Positions 19,470-28,649 of a DNA stretch of 64,000 nucleotides are shown piece after piece (position 1 is the first letter of the stretch; each line of letters opens with the position of its first letter). The DNA comes from Lutibacter sp. A64 (GTDB lineage: Bacteria > Bacteroidota > Bacteroidia > Flavobacteriales > Flavobacteriaceae). The notes under the pieces were generated by a model that worked only from the letters and a program-made list of their open reading frames with translations, did not search any database and was not told the origin of the DNA. The position numbers were made by a program, and so were the translations under genes. Location: the NCBI RefSeq assembly GCF_022429565.1, contig NZ_CP092487.1, positions 398,001 to 462,000 on the forward strand. The letters run 5' to 3'.

Positions 19470-20774
19470 ATGAGTATAGAAATTATTAGTATTATCGTTT
19501 TATTTGTAAGTTTCTTTGCACTTTTGTTAATGAAAGTGCCCGTGGCTTATAGTATTGGAATTTCTACAACTATAAGTTTACTGTTGAATATAGATAGAAT
19601 GCCAGGATTAACAACTATTGCACAGCGAATGACAACTGGTATTGATAGTTTTGCGCTGTTAGCAATACCATTTTTTGTGTTAGCTGGGGAGATTATGAAA
19701 CAAGGAGGTATTGCAAATAGACTTATTAATTTTGCAAAATCTTTAGTAGCAAGTCTTCCTGGAGGATTGGCTTATGTAAATGTATTAGCATCTATGCTAT
19801 TTGGAGCTATTTCAGGTTCAGCGGTTGCTGCAGCTTCTGCGATTGGTTCAATAATGACAGATAGAATGGAAGAAGAAGGTTATCCTAGATCCTTAAGTGC
19901 ATCAGTGAACATAACATCTTCAACAACAGGCTTGTTAATTCCCCCAAGTAACATTTTAATAGTATATGCATTAGCAAGTGGAGGAACAGCATCGGTAGCT
20001 GCCTTATTTATTGCAGGTTATTTACCTGGAATATTATTAGGTTTTGCTATAATGGGATATGTGGCTTTTATTGCGATTAATAAAGGATATGCGAGAGGTA
20101 GAAGGTCAACACTTTTGGAAGTTTGGACCTATTTTAGAAAAGCTTTCTTCAGCTTATCATTATTAGTTATTGTCGTAGGAGGAATAGTAGCAGGAATATT
20201 TACAGCAACTGAAGCTTCAGTAATAGCGGTATTATATGCAGCAGTATTATCTTTAGTATATGGAGATATGAAAGTAAAAGAATTCCCTAAAGTATTGTTA
20301 TCTAGTGGTAAAACTACGGCAGTTGTAATGTTTTTAATTTGTACCTCAATGGCTATGTCTTGGTTGTTTTCTTTTGAAGGAATCCCAGAAATGATAAGCA
20401 CATTTTTATTAGAATCTTTAAATAATAAGTTTGCCATCTTTTTAGCAATAAATATTATTTTACTAATTGTTGGAACGTTTATGGATATGACACCAGCGGT
20501 ATTAATATTTACACCAATATTTCTACCAGTTGTAACTACTCTAGGAATGGATCCAGTTCATTTTGGAATAGTAATAGTGCTAAATTTATGTATAGGAATT
20601 TGTACACCTCCTGTTGGTACATTGTTATTTGTGGGTAGTGGAGTTGCTAATGTTTCAGTTACAAAGGTCATTAAATCTTTGTTGCCGTTTTTAGCCATTA
20701 TGGTAGCTGTGTTAATGCTTATAAGTTTTATTCCTGAAATATCATTGCTTTTACCAAGATTATTTAATTTATAA
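19470..20774 (+). CDS. dctM: TRAP transporter large permease (DctM family)
   Basis: A 434-aa polytopic membrane protein of the usual DctM length, with about 12 hydrophobic stretches. Conserved stretches include IPFFVLAGEIMKQGGIANRL, SGSAVAAASAIGSIM, PPSNILIVYALASGG, NIILLIVGTFMDMTPA and NLCIGICTPPVGTLLF. It is the transport core for sodium-coupled uptake of the sugar acid presented by the upstream binding protein. Confidence 0.95.
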   Translation: MSIEIISIIVLFVSFFALLLMKVPVAYSIGISTTISLLLNIDRMPGLTTIAQRMTTGIDSFALLAIPFFVLAGEIMKQGGIANRLINFAKSLVASLPGGLAYVNVLASMLFGAISGSAVAAASAIGSIMTDRMEEEGYPRSLSASVNITSSTTGLLIPPSNILIVYALASGGTASVAALFIAGYLPGILLGFAIMGYVAFIAINKGYARGRRSTLLEVWTYFRKAFFSLSLLVIVVGGIVAGIFTATEASVIAVLYAAVLSLVYGDMKVKEFPKVLLSSGKTTAVVMFLICTSMAMSWLFSFEGIPEMISTFLLESLNNKFAIFLAINIILLIVGTFMDMTPAVLIFTPIFLPVVTTLGMDPVHFGIVIVLNLCIGICTPPVGTLLFVGSGVANVSVTKVIKSLLPFLAIMVAVLMLISFIPEISLLLPRLFNL

Positions 20775-20896
20775 ATGAAATAAGTTAAATTATTGTAGCA
20801 GAGAACTAATTTGAAATGAAAACAACAAAAATTTACGTTGTTATAAGTAGCTTTACACTAATAGTTTAAATAGTAAGGCAAAAATAATATAAATAT

Positions 20897-21634
20897 ATGA
20901 GAGTAGGCTTATTTATACCTTGTTATATCAATCAATTGTATCCACAAGTTGCTATTGCAACGTTGGAATTGTTAGAAAAATTAAATGTGGATGTATATTA
21001 TCCATCTACACAAACTTGTTGTGGGCAACCTCTGGGAAACTCCGGATATGAAGAAGATTCAAAAGGAGCTTGTCAATTATTTGTTGAAAATTTTAAAGAA
21101 TATGACTGTATAGTTGGGCCATCTGGAAGTTGCATTTATCACGTAAAAAAACATTTCGATATTTTAGAACAAACACCCGATGTTGTTAAAGTTAGAAATA
21201 ATGCTTACGAGTTATGTGAATTCATAGTAAAAGTATTAGGAAAAACAGATTTAGGTGCTTCATTTCCACATAAAGTAGGTTTACATAAAAGTTGTCACGG
21301 TTTACGCGGATTGCATTTAGGATCTTGTTCCGAAAGAATGGATCCACATTTTTCTACAGAAGAAGATTTGTTGAATAATGTAAAAGGCTTAGAACTAATG
21401 AAACTGAACAGAGAAGATGAATGTTGTGGTTTTGGTGGAACATTTTCTGTATTTGAAGAAGCTATTTCAGTAAAAATGGGAAAAGATAAAATTCAAGATC
21501 ATTTAAATAGTGGTGTTGAGGTTATTACGGGAGCAGATCATTCTTGTTTAATGCATTTAGAAGGTTTAATTAATAGAGATAATAAACCATTAAGAGTGAT
21601 GCATATTGCAGAAATTTTAAATAGTACTATTTAA
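20897..21634 (+). CDS. lutA: Lactate utilisation (Fe-S) oxidoreductase subunit LutA
   Basis: A 245-aa protein with two CCG-type cysteine-rich domains, seen as QTCCGQPLGNSGY and ECCGFGGTFSVF, plus LHKSCHGLRG. With LutB and LutC it forms the iron-sulfur complex that oxidises L-lactate to pyruvate in the cytoplasm in Bacillus and relatives. The three genes are tightly packed (2-bp gap, then a TAATG overlap) and start 122 bp after dctM, so they may be read from the uronate transcript or from their own promoter. Why lactate oxidation sits here is not clear. Confidence 0.88.
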   Translation: MRVGLFIPCYINQLYPQVAIATLELLEKLNVDVYYPSTQTCCGQPLGNSGYEEDSKGACQLFVENFKEYDCIVGPSGSCIYHVKKHFDILEQTPDVVKVRNNAYELCEFIVKVLGKTDLGASFPHKVGLHKSCHGLRGLHLGSCSERMDPHFSTEEDLLNNVKGLELMKLNREDECCGFGGTFSVFEEAISVKMGKDKIQDHLNSGVEVITGADHSCLMHLEGLINRDNKPLRVMHIAEILNSTI

Positions 21635-21636
21635 TT

Positions 21637-23007
21637 ATGAGCCATTCAGAAAAAGCAGCAATATTTAATAAAAATGAAGCCAAAGTAAATTGGCACGATA
21701 AAGCCTTATGGTATGTTCGTGAAAAAAGAGATAATGCAGCACACGGAGTAAAAGGCTGGGAATATTTACGCGATACTGCTTCAAAAATAAAAGGAAATGT
21801 ACTTTCTAATTTAGATAATTATTTAGAAGAATTTGAAGCGAATGCCTTAAAAAATGGTATTAAAGTACATTGGGCATCCGATGCAGAAGAACATAACTCA
21901 ATTGTTCATAAAATATTAGAAGCGCATAATGCTAAAAAAGTGGTAAAAAGTAAGTCTATGTTGACCGAAGAATGCCATTTGAATCCCTATTTAAATGATA
22001 GAGGGATAGAAGTTGTTGATACCGATTTGGGAGAATATATTGTTCAAATTGCAAAGGAAACTCCAAGTCATATTGTATTGCCAGCTATTCATAAAACAAA
22101 AGAAGAGGTTGATGAATTGTTTCAAGAACATTTAGGTACAAAACCCAGCAATGGAAATCCAGAGTACTTAACTAATGAAGCAAGAAAACACCTTAGAAAT
22201 AAATTTTTACAAGCCGATGTTGCTATTACTGGTGTAAATTTTGCGATTGCTGATACGGGAGGGTTTGTAGTTGTTACCAACGAAGGAAACGCTGATATGG
22301 GAGCACATTTAGCTCCAGTACATATTGCGTGTATGGGAATTGAAAAAATTATTCCGAAGGAAGAACATTTAGGTGTTTTTTTAAGATTGTTGGCAAGAAG
22401 CGCTACAGGACAACCAATTACAACCTATTCATCACATTTTAACAAGCCTGCTGAAGGAAAAGAATTGCATATTGTAATTGTTGACAATGGAAGAACAGAA
22501 CAATTAAGTCGTGAAGATTTTAGATCTTCATTGCATTGTATTCGTTGTGGCGCTTGTATGAATACGTGTCCAATTTATAGAAGAAGTGGTGGACATAGTT
22601 ACGATGCTACAATTCCAGGTCCAATTGGTTCTATTTTATCACCAGGAAAAGATTTAACAAAACACAGTTCACTACCATTTGCATCTACGCTTTGTGGTTC
22701 GTGTTCTAATGTTTGTCCGGTAAAAATTAATATTCATGAGCAATTGTATAAATGGCGTCAAATAATTGTAAAAGAGGAGCCGCAACCATTTGTGAAAAAA
22801 TCTATTTTAAAAATTGCGGGTAAAGTTTTAGAAAATAGAAGACTATATAATTTTGCAGGAAAATCAGCTAGATTTATGCTAAAATATGCTCCAAAATTTA
22901 TGATTTATTCCAAATTAAACGCTTGGGGAAATGCAAGAGATCTTCCTGAAGTTAAGAATACAAATTTTGATGATTGGTACAAAGCAAAGAGAAAAAATAA
23001 AAAATAA
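21637..23007 (+). CDS. lutB: Lactate utilisation iron-sulfur protein LutB
   Basis: A 456-aa LutB/LldF-type protein: N-terminal LUD domain (about 60-290) and C-terminal ferredoxin-like region with two 4Fe-4S cysteine sets, CIRCGACMNTCPIYR and LCGSCSNVCPVKINIHE. Family length. The stop codon overlaps the start of lutC (TAATG), indicating coupled translation. Confidence 0.92.
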   Translation: MSHSEKAAIFNKNEAKVNWHDKALWYVREKRDNAAHGVKGWEYLRDTASKIKGNVLSNLDNYLEEFEANALKNGIKVHWASDAEEHNSIVHKILEAHNAKKVVKSKSMLTEECHLNPYLNDRGIEVVDTDLGEYIVQIAKETPSHIVLPAIHKTKEEVDELFQEHLGTKPSNGNPEYLTNEARKHLRNKFLQADVAITGVNFAIADTGGFVVVTNEGNADMGAHLAPVHIACMGIEKIIPKEEHLGVFLRLLARSATGQPITTYSSHFNKPAEGKELHIVIVDNGRTEQLSREDFRSSLHCIRCGACMNTCPIYRRSGGHSYDATIPGPIGSILSPGKDLTKHSSLPFASTLCGSCSNVCPVKINIHEQLYKWRQIIVKEEPQPFVKKSILKIAGKVLENRRLYNFAGKSARFMLKYAPKFMIYSKLNAWGNARDLPEVKNTNFDDWYKAKRKNKK

Positions 23008-23588
23008 TGGGTAGAGAAGCAATACTAAAATCGGTTCAAAAAAACAAACCAACGTTATTACCATTGCCTGAAATAGATTTTAGTTTATTTGAGGAAGAAC
23101 TTAATTTATTGGAAACTTTTAAAGAAAAAGTTGCTCTAGTTGGTGCTAGTATTGTTGAATTAAATGCTACAACAGAAATTGATGCTGAAATTAAAAAAAG
23201 GTATCCAAATGCTAAGGACATTGCTACTTGTACCCAAAAATCTTCTTTAGAAACGGTTTCAATTTCAAAAAAAACAGACCCACATACTATAGCATCCATT
23301 GATTTGGTGGTTATAGAAGGGGAGTTTGGAGTTGCAGAAAATGGCGCTATTTGGATTACGGAGAACGAGTTTCCAATTAGAGTTTTACCATTTATTACAA
23401 ACGATTTAGTAATTGTTTTAGATAAACAAAAACTGTGTGCTAATCTGCACGAAGCTTATAAGTTAATTGCAAATAGAGATCATAATTTTGGTCTCTTTAT
23501 CGCTGGACCTTCAAAAACAGCAGATATAGAACAATGTTTGGTTATTGGAGCTCAAGGCGCAATGAGTTTAACTGTGTTACTAGTATAA
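23007..23588 (+). CDS. lutC: Lactate utilisation LUD-domain protein LutC
   Basis: A 193-aa LUD-domain protein of the LutC/LldG type, with the conserved VVIEGEFGVAENGAIWIT and FIAGPSKTADIEQ. It completes the LutABC complex. It is the last gene of the run; the decayed transposase region begins some 50 bp later. Confidence 0.9.
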   Translation: MGREAILKSVQKNKPTLLPLPEIDFSLFEEELNLLETFKEKVALVGASIVELNATTEIDAEIKKRYPNAKDIATCTQKSSLETVSISKKTDPHTIASIDLVVIEGEFGVAENGAIWITENEFPIRVLPFITNDLVIVLDKQKLCANLHEAYKLIANRDHNFGLFIAGPSKTADIEQCLVIGAQGAMSLTVLLV

Positions 23589-23639
23589 TATCATATTTAA
23601 TAACTTGAGTTGGGTTATTAAAACAAATAAATTTGATTA

Positions 23640-24526
23640 GTATTTTCAGTTGCGAACTTGATTGACGGTTTTTTATGTAAAAAACTATAAGCGATAATTC
23701 CACAAATTAGATTAGTTAAAAAGTTACAAAAGATTCTATATCTAGAATGTTCTACTTGGCAAATATTCTTAAGTTCATCGTTAACAGTTTCAATAACAGA
23801 ACGTTTTCTAAGTTAAATTTTGTCACTCATAGTCATAAACAATTCTACATGCTGTTTTTAACTTGTGTAATTATTTGAACACCATCAACAAAAAGAAGTT
23901 GAGCTAATTCTTTACCCATATAGCCTTTGTCTGCAAATAATTTACCAAATATTTTATGTGAAAAGTGCTCTATTTCTAAAGTTGTTCTATCGTATGTATT
24001 GGCTTGAGTAATGGTGAAAGTGAGTATATCACTTTTATGGTTTATAATAATATGGAGTTTAAAACCATAAAACCACCCCATAGTAGATTTTCCTGTTGTA
24101 GCAATACCTTTGAATACTTTATTTTGGTTTAATCGTTTGTTTTTGCACACTCTAATGGGTGTAGAACCAATAAATAAATACCTGTACATTTACCTAAATT
24201 ACCTAAATTACCTAAACAACATCTTTTTGAGAATAAAGTAAGTGCACAAGGTTTTGTTTCATAGGCTCTGTAAAGCGATTGTAAGTAACTGTTTTTGGAA
24301 ATTATTTTTGCATATGTTTTTGAAGATAATACAAATAGAAATGTTTAAATGTTCTAAATCCATCTATTAAAAAATTAATCATAATGGTAATTATTTTGCT
24401 TTTACACATTACTGAAGAAGGCTTTGCAGGGCTGCCTAAGAGATGTTTATCGATAAGTTGGTTATATTCTTTACAAAAATCGTCAACAATACAAAATAAT
24501 TTAGTGTTTATAGAGTAGGTTGTCAT
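23640..24526 (-). pseudogene. Decayed IS982-family transposase
   Basis: On the minus strand, pieces of one IS982-type DDE transposase are readable in order. The N-terminal piece is 24526-24302 (MTTYSINTKLFCIVDDFCKEYN). A middle piece is in other frames across 24300-24190 (FPKTVTYNRFTEPMKQ, then RCCLGNLGNLGKCTG). A central piece is 24189-23845 (STPIRVCKNKR, KGIATTGKSTMGWFYGFKLH, FADKGYMG). A C-terminal piece is 23830-23640 (LRKRSVIETVNDELKN). At least three frameshifts and one in-frame TAA (SDKI-stop-LRKRS) show it cannot make active protein. I could not find convincing terminal inverted repeats, so the element ends are uncertain. Confidence 0.85.
24190..24216. repeat. Triple 9-bp tandem repeat inside the dead transposase
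   Basis: TTACCTAAA occurs three times head to tail (24190-24198, 24199-24207, 24208-24216). On the coding strand it expands CCLGN to CCLGNLGNLGK, an in-frame repeat in a region where IS982 proteins have a single unit. It looks like replication slippage after inactivation. Confidence 0.85.
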
Positions 24527-24802
24527 GGATGTGGTTTTTGGTTAATAAGTTGATATTTAGAACTTTCAATTATTTAAGGTCTATCTTTTTTATTAATAAA
24601 ATCTACTTGAATATTAATCGAATTCATGTTAATTGATTGCAGTAAAGTGCAGGATAGGTTTTACTTTTTTTTAAAGTACATTTGGTAATACTATTAAAGG
24701 TCATTTTAAACTAAATAAATTAAAACATACATTTTGTCAGTTAAATAGTAAAAATTTATTTACATTTACATACCAGAACAGAATAGTTTAATTTTAAAAA
24801 AG
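24527..24802. other. Upstream region of the xylose operon
   Basis: The 276 bp between the transposase remnant and the GntR gene contain the third shared motif (24646-24664) and AT-rich sequence likely to hold the operon promoter. No coding potential seen. Confidence 0.5.
24646..24664 (+). promoter_or_regulatory. Shared upstream motif, copy 3 (before GntR regulator)
   Basis: AGTGCAGGATAGGTTTTAC differs from the two earlier copies by one inserted A within the GGATGG core and lacks the downstream AAGTTTGTT block. It starts 157 bp before the regulator gene, as expected for an autoregulated operator if the GntR protein is the binder. Confidence 0.45.
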
Positions 24803-25798
24803 ATGAAGGAAATAAACTTTACGATTAACCATAATAGTGATATCCCAAAATATCAGCAAATTGTAAATAGCATTAATAATGCTATAGGTAAAAACGTGAT
24901 AACTACTGGATATTTATTGCCCTCTGTAAATGTTTTTTGTAAAAAATATAATGTTTCACGAGATACAGTTTTTAAGGCGTATTCTATTTTAAAAGAAAAT
25001 GGCGTTATAGAATCTGTTCCAAATAAAGGGTATTATGTGGCTAGTGAAACAAGAAAAGTGTTGTTGCTGTTAGATACATTTAAAGCTTATAAAGAAGTTT
25101 TATACCATTCATTTATAAATAATTTACCAGATAATATAATAACTGATGTTCAATTTCATCATTATAATATTGAAAATTTTAAAACTATTATAAACAATAG
25201 TCTTGGTAAATATTATAAGTATATAGTAATGAACTTTGATCATAAAGAGGTTCCAAAAGTTGTTTCAAAAATAAATGAGGAGAAGTTATTATTAATTGAT
25301 TGGAATATATATTCAAAATCAACTAATAATTATGTTTTTCAAGATTTTGGAAAAGCCTTTTATGAGTCACTTCAAGAAGCTAATCATTTGTTTAGAAAGT
25401 ATGAAGAGATAATTTTTTTATATCCAGAATACACAAATCATCCTATAGAAACAATAGAATATTTTAAGAAATTTTGTAGTGATTTCGATTTCAAATATCA
25501 AATTTTAACCAATTCAAAAACATATAATATTCAAAAAAATAAGGCGTATATAAGTGTAAGTGATCGGGTTTTGGGCTTGTTTTTAGAGCAATGTAGAAGT
25601 AAAAAATATGAGCCAGGAACCGATGTAGGGCTTTTATCATATAACGATACACCTATGAAAAAGTTTATATACAAAGGAATATCTGTGGTTTCAACAGATT
25701 TTAAACAATTGGGAACAAAAGCAGCAGCATTTATTACAGAAGATAAACCAATGCAAAAATATATTACAACAAAACTAACAATTAGAGATTCATTATAA
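24803..25798 (+). CDS. GntR-family regulator with sugar-binding domain (xylose operon regulator)
   Basis: A 331-aa protein: N-terminal winged helix-turn-helix of the GntR type (about residues 8-75, IPKYQQIVNSINNAIGKN, LPSVNVFCKKYNVSRDTVFKAY, ENGVIESVPNKGYYV), then a periplasmic-binding-protein-like effector domain (about 80-325, LLLLDTFKAYKEVLY to LLSYNDTPMKKFI) related to LacI/AraR sensors. It is 3 bp upstream of xylulokinase and heads the xylose operon, so D-xylose or a derivative is the likely effector. Whether it represses or activates cannot be read from sequence; the shared motif upstream of it, the GH2 gene and the uronate operon is a candidate target. Confidence 0.88.
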   Translation: MKEINFTINHNSDIPKYQQIVNSINNAIGKNVITTGYLLPSVNVFCKKYNVSRDTVFKAYSILKENGVIESVPNKGYYVASETRKVLLLLDTFKAYKEVLYHSFINNLPDNIITDVQFHHYNIENFKTIINNSLGKYYKYIVMNFDHKEVPKVVSKINEEKLLLIDWNIYSKSTNNYVFQDFGKAFYESLQEANHLFRKYEEIIFLYPEYTNHPIETIEYFKKFCSDFDFKYQILTNSKTYNIQKNKAYISVSDRVLGLFLEQCRSKKYEPGTDVGLLSYNDTPMKKFIYKGISVVSTDFKQLGTKAAAFITEDKPMQKYITTKLTIRDSL

Positions 25799-25801
25799 AC
25801 T

Positions 25802-27289
25802 ATGTATTATATAGGATTTGATTTAGGAAGCTCATCAGTTAAAGCAGCTTTAATTGACGCAAAAACAGGAAAATCAGTCGGGATAACGCATTATCCGGAA
25901 ACCGAAATGGCAATAGTTGCCGAGCAAATAGGTTGGGCAGAGCAAGACCCTAATTTATGGTGGAAAAATATATGTAAAGTCACTAAAAAACTGCTTGCAG
26001 AAACAAGTATTTCTTCAAATAAAATAAAAGGTATTGGTATTGCTTATCAAATGCACGGAATGGTGGTGGTTGATAAAAACAATGAAGTTTTAAGACCTTC
26101 GATTATTTGGTGCGATAGTAGAGCTGTTGAAATAGGAAATATGGCTTTTAAAGAAGCTGGAGAAGGTAAATGTGTAGCTAATTTATTAAACTCACCAGGA
26201 AATTTTACACTTTCAAAATTAAAATGGGTAAAAGAAAATGAACCAGAAATTTTTGAAAAAGTAGTTAAATTGTTATTACCAGGCGATTTTATCGCTTTAA
26301 AATTAACTGGAGAAGCAACTACCACAATTTCTGGACTTTCAGAAGGAATTATGTGGGATTTTAAACAAAACAAATTAGCAGATTGGTTGTTTGATTATAT
26401 GGGAATTGCTACTGATGTAATTCCAACCATAGTTCCAACATTTTCAAATCAAGGAATAGTAACTAAAAAAGCTTCAGAAGAAATAGGGTTGCCAGAAGGA
26501 ATTCCGGTTTTATACAGAGCTGGCGATCAGCCCAACAATGCAATGTCTTTAAATGTTTTTGAGCCAGGAGAAATTGCTGCAACCGGAGGAACATCGGGAG
26601 TTGTTTATGCGATTACAGACAGTTCAAAAACAAAGGAAAATACGCGTATTAATAATTTTGCACACGTAAATTATAAGAAAGAACAACCAAGAATTGGAAA
26701 ACTGCTAAATATTAATGGAGCAGGAATTCAATATAGTTGGATGAAAAATAATATTGTAGCTGCAACAGACTCTTATAATGACATGAATAATTTGGCAGCA
26801 TCTATTCCAGTAGGTTCAGATGGTTTACGAATTTTACCATTTGGAAATGGAGCAGAGCGTATGTTAAATAATGAAAATATTGGTGCAAGCTTTTTAAACT
26901 TAAACTTTAATAGACATGGCAAGCCGCATTTGTTAAGAGCCGCTTTAGAAAGCATTGCTTTTAGTTTTGTCTATGGCATTGATATTTTAAAAAATGATGG
27001 AGTTGATGTATCTGCAATTAAAGCAGGAAACGATAATTTATTTCGTTCAGAAATATTTTCAAATACAATTGCAACATTGGTAGGTGCAGATATTAGAATA
27101 ATTGATACAACTGGAGCAGTTGGAGCAGCGCGAGCAGCTGGGGTAAGTTTAGGAGATTTTAAAACTTTGAATGATGCATTTTCAGACAGTGAACACGTAA
27201 TGACATACCATCCTTTAAATGATAAAAAAATATATATGGATGCTTACCAACTTTGGAAGCAAGATTTAGAAAAAATGTATAAAAAATAA
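25802..27289 (+). CDS. xylB: Xylulokinase
   Basis: A 495-aa FGGY carbohydrate kinase that phosphorylates D-xylulose with ATP. The N-terminus YIGFDLGSSSVKAALID holds the phosphate loop; GIGIAYQMHGMVVVD, GDFIALKLTG and GEIAATGGTSGVVYAI are FGGY signatures, and IKAGNDNLFRSEIFSN fits the C-terminal domain. Lies 23 bp before xylose isomerase, fixing the substrate as xylulose. Confidence 0.95.
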   Translation: MYYIGFDLGSSSVKAALIDAKTGKSVGITHYPETEMAIVAEQIGWAEQDPNLWWKNICKVTKKLLAETSISSNKIKGIGIAYQMHGMVVVDKNNEVLRPSIIWCDSRAVEIGNMAFKEAGEGKCVANLLNSPGNFTLSKLKWVKENEPEIFEKVVKLLLPGDFIALKLTGEATTTISGLSEGIMWDFKQNKLADWLFDYMGIATDVIPTIVPTFSNQGIVTKKASEEIGLPEGIPVLYRAGDQPNNAMSLNVFEPGEIAATGGTSGVVYAITDSSKTKENTRINNFAHVNYKKEQPRIGKLLNINGAGIQYSWMKNNIVAATDSYNDMNNLAASIPVGSDGLRILPFGNGAERMLNNENIGASFLNLNFNRHGKPHLLRAALESIAFSFVYGIDILKNDGVDVSAIKAGNDNLFRSEIFSNTIATLVGADIRIIDTTGAVGAARAAGVSLGDFKTLNDAFSDSEHVMTYHPLNDKKIYMDAYQLWKQDLEKMYKK

Positions 27290-27312
27290 TAACAAAATAA
27301 AATTATATAGAA

Positions 27313-28638
27313 ATGGCACTATTAGGAAACAAAGAATACTACAAAGGCATTGATAAAATTAAGTTTGAAGGAAAAGAATCAGACAATCCTTTAGCATTTA
27401 AATATTACAATCCAGATCAGGTTGTAGCAGGAAAAACAATGCGTGAGCATTTTAAATTTGCAATTGCTTATTGGCATTCATTCTGTGGTCAAGGAGGAGA
27501 TCCATTTGGACCAGGAACTCAGAGTTTTGAATGGGATAAATCCTCAGATCCAATTCAGGCAGCAAAAGATAAAGCAGATGCGGCTTTTGAATTTATTACA
27601 AAAATGGGCTTCGATTATTTTTGTTTTCACGATTATGATTTAGTGCAAGAAGCGGCAACTTTTTCAGAATCTGAAGAAAGATTATGTACAATTACCGATT
27701 ATATAAAAGAAAAACAAGCAGCAAGTGGAGTTAAATTATTATGGGGAACAGCCAATTGTTTTTCAAACCCACGTTATATGAATGGAGCTGCAACAAATCC
27801 AGAATTTGATGTACTTGCAAGAGCTGGTGGACAAATTAAATTAGCTCTAGATGCAACCATTAAATTAGGTGGTGAAAACTACGTTTTTTGGGGAGGTAGA
27901 GAAGGTTATATGTCCTTGTTAAATACAGATATGGGACGTGAATTAGACCATATGGGACGCTTTTTAGGAATGGCAAGAGATTATGCAAGAGCACAAGGGT
28001 TTAAAGGCAATTTCTTTATTGAGCCAAAACCAATGGAGCCAATGAAACATCAATATGATTTTGATACAGCTACGGCTATTGGATTTTTAAAAGAATATGG
28101 TTTAGACAAAGATTTTAAAATAAATATTGAAGTAAATCACGCTACGTTAGCGCAACATACATTCCAACACGAATTAGAAGTAGCAGCTAAAGCAGGAATG
28201 TTAGGTAGTTTAGATGCCAACCGTGGAGATTATCAAAACGGATGGGATACAGACCAATTCCCTAACAATATTCAAGAAACTACAGAGGCAATGTTGGTAT
28301 TCTTAAAAGCTGGTGGTTTACAAGGTGGAGGTGTTAATTTTGATGCTAAAATTAGAAGAAATTCAACAGATTTAGAAGATATATTTCACGCACATATTGG
28401 TGGAGCAGATACCTTTGCAAGAGCCTTATTAATTGCAGATAAAATTATAACTTCATCTCCTTATGAAAAATTAAGAGCTGAACGTTATGCTTCTTTTAAT
28501 GCAGGAAACGGAAAAGCTTTTGAAGAAGGAAAATTATCTATGGAAGATTTGTACAAAATAGCACAAGAAAACGGAGAATTACCGCTAAAAAGTGGTAAAC
28601 AAGAATTATTTGAAAATATTATTAATCAATACATTTAA
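27313..28638 (+). CDS. xylA: Xylose isomerase
   Basis: A 441-aa class II xylose isomerase interconverting D-xylose and D-xylulose. Metal and catalytic residues are visible in [14 protein letters not shown] (catalytic His), [35 protein letters not shown] and [18 protein letters not shown]. Length and N-terminal extension fit the class II group found in Bacteroidota. Confidence 0.97.
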   Translation: MALLGNKEYYKGIDKIKFEGKESDNPLAFKYYNPDQVVAGKTMREHFKFAIAYWHSFCGQGGDPFGPGTQSFEWDKSSDPIQAAKDKADAAFEFITKMGFDYFCFHDYDLVQEAATFSESEERLCTITDYIKEKQAASGVKLLWGTANCFSNPRYMNGAATNPEFDVLARAGGQIKLALDATIKLGGENYVFWGGREGYMSLLNTDMGRELDHMGRFLGMARDYARAQGFKGNFFIEPKPMEPMKHQYDFDTATAIGFLKEYGLDKDFKINIEVNHATLAQHTFQHELEVAAKAGMLGSLDANRGDYQNGWDTDQFPNNIQETTEAMLVFLKAGGLQGGGVNFDAKIRRNSTDLEDIFHAHIGGADTFARALLIADKIITSSPYEKLRAERYASFNAGNGKAFEEGKLSMEDLYKIAQENGELPLKSGKQELFENIINQYI

Positions 28639-28649
28639 TTTTTAGTAGT

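Noticed and set aside
23590-23640. Terminal inverted repeats of the IS982 remnant
   Set aside because: AACTTGAGTTGGGTTATTAA near the left and GGTTAATAAGTTGATA near the right are vaguely similar but do not align as a proper inverted repeat.
24120-24240. CRISPR-like short repeats
   Set aside because: The TTACCTAAA units are contiguous with no spacers and lie inside transposase sequence, so this is slippage and not an array.
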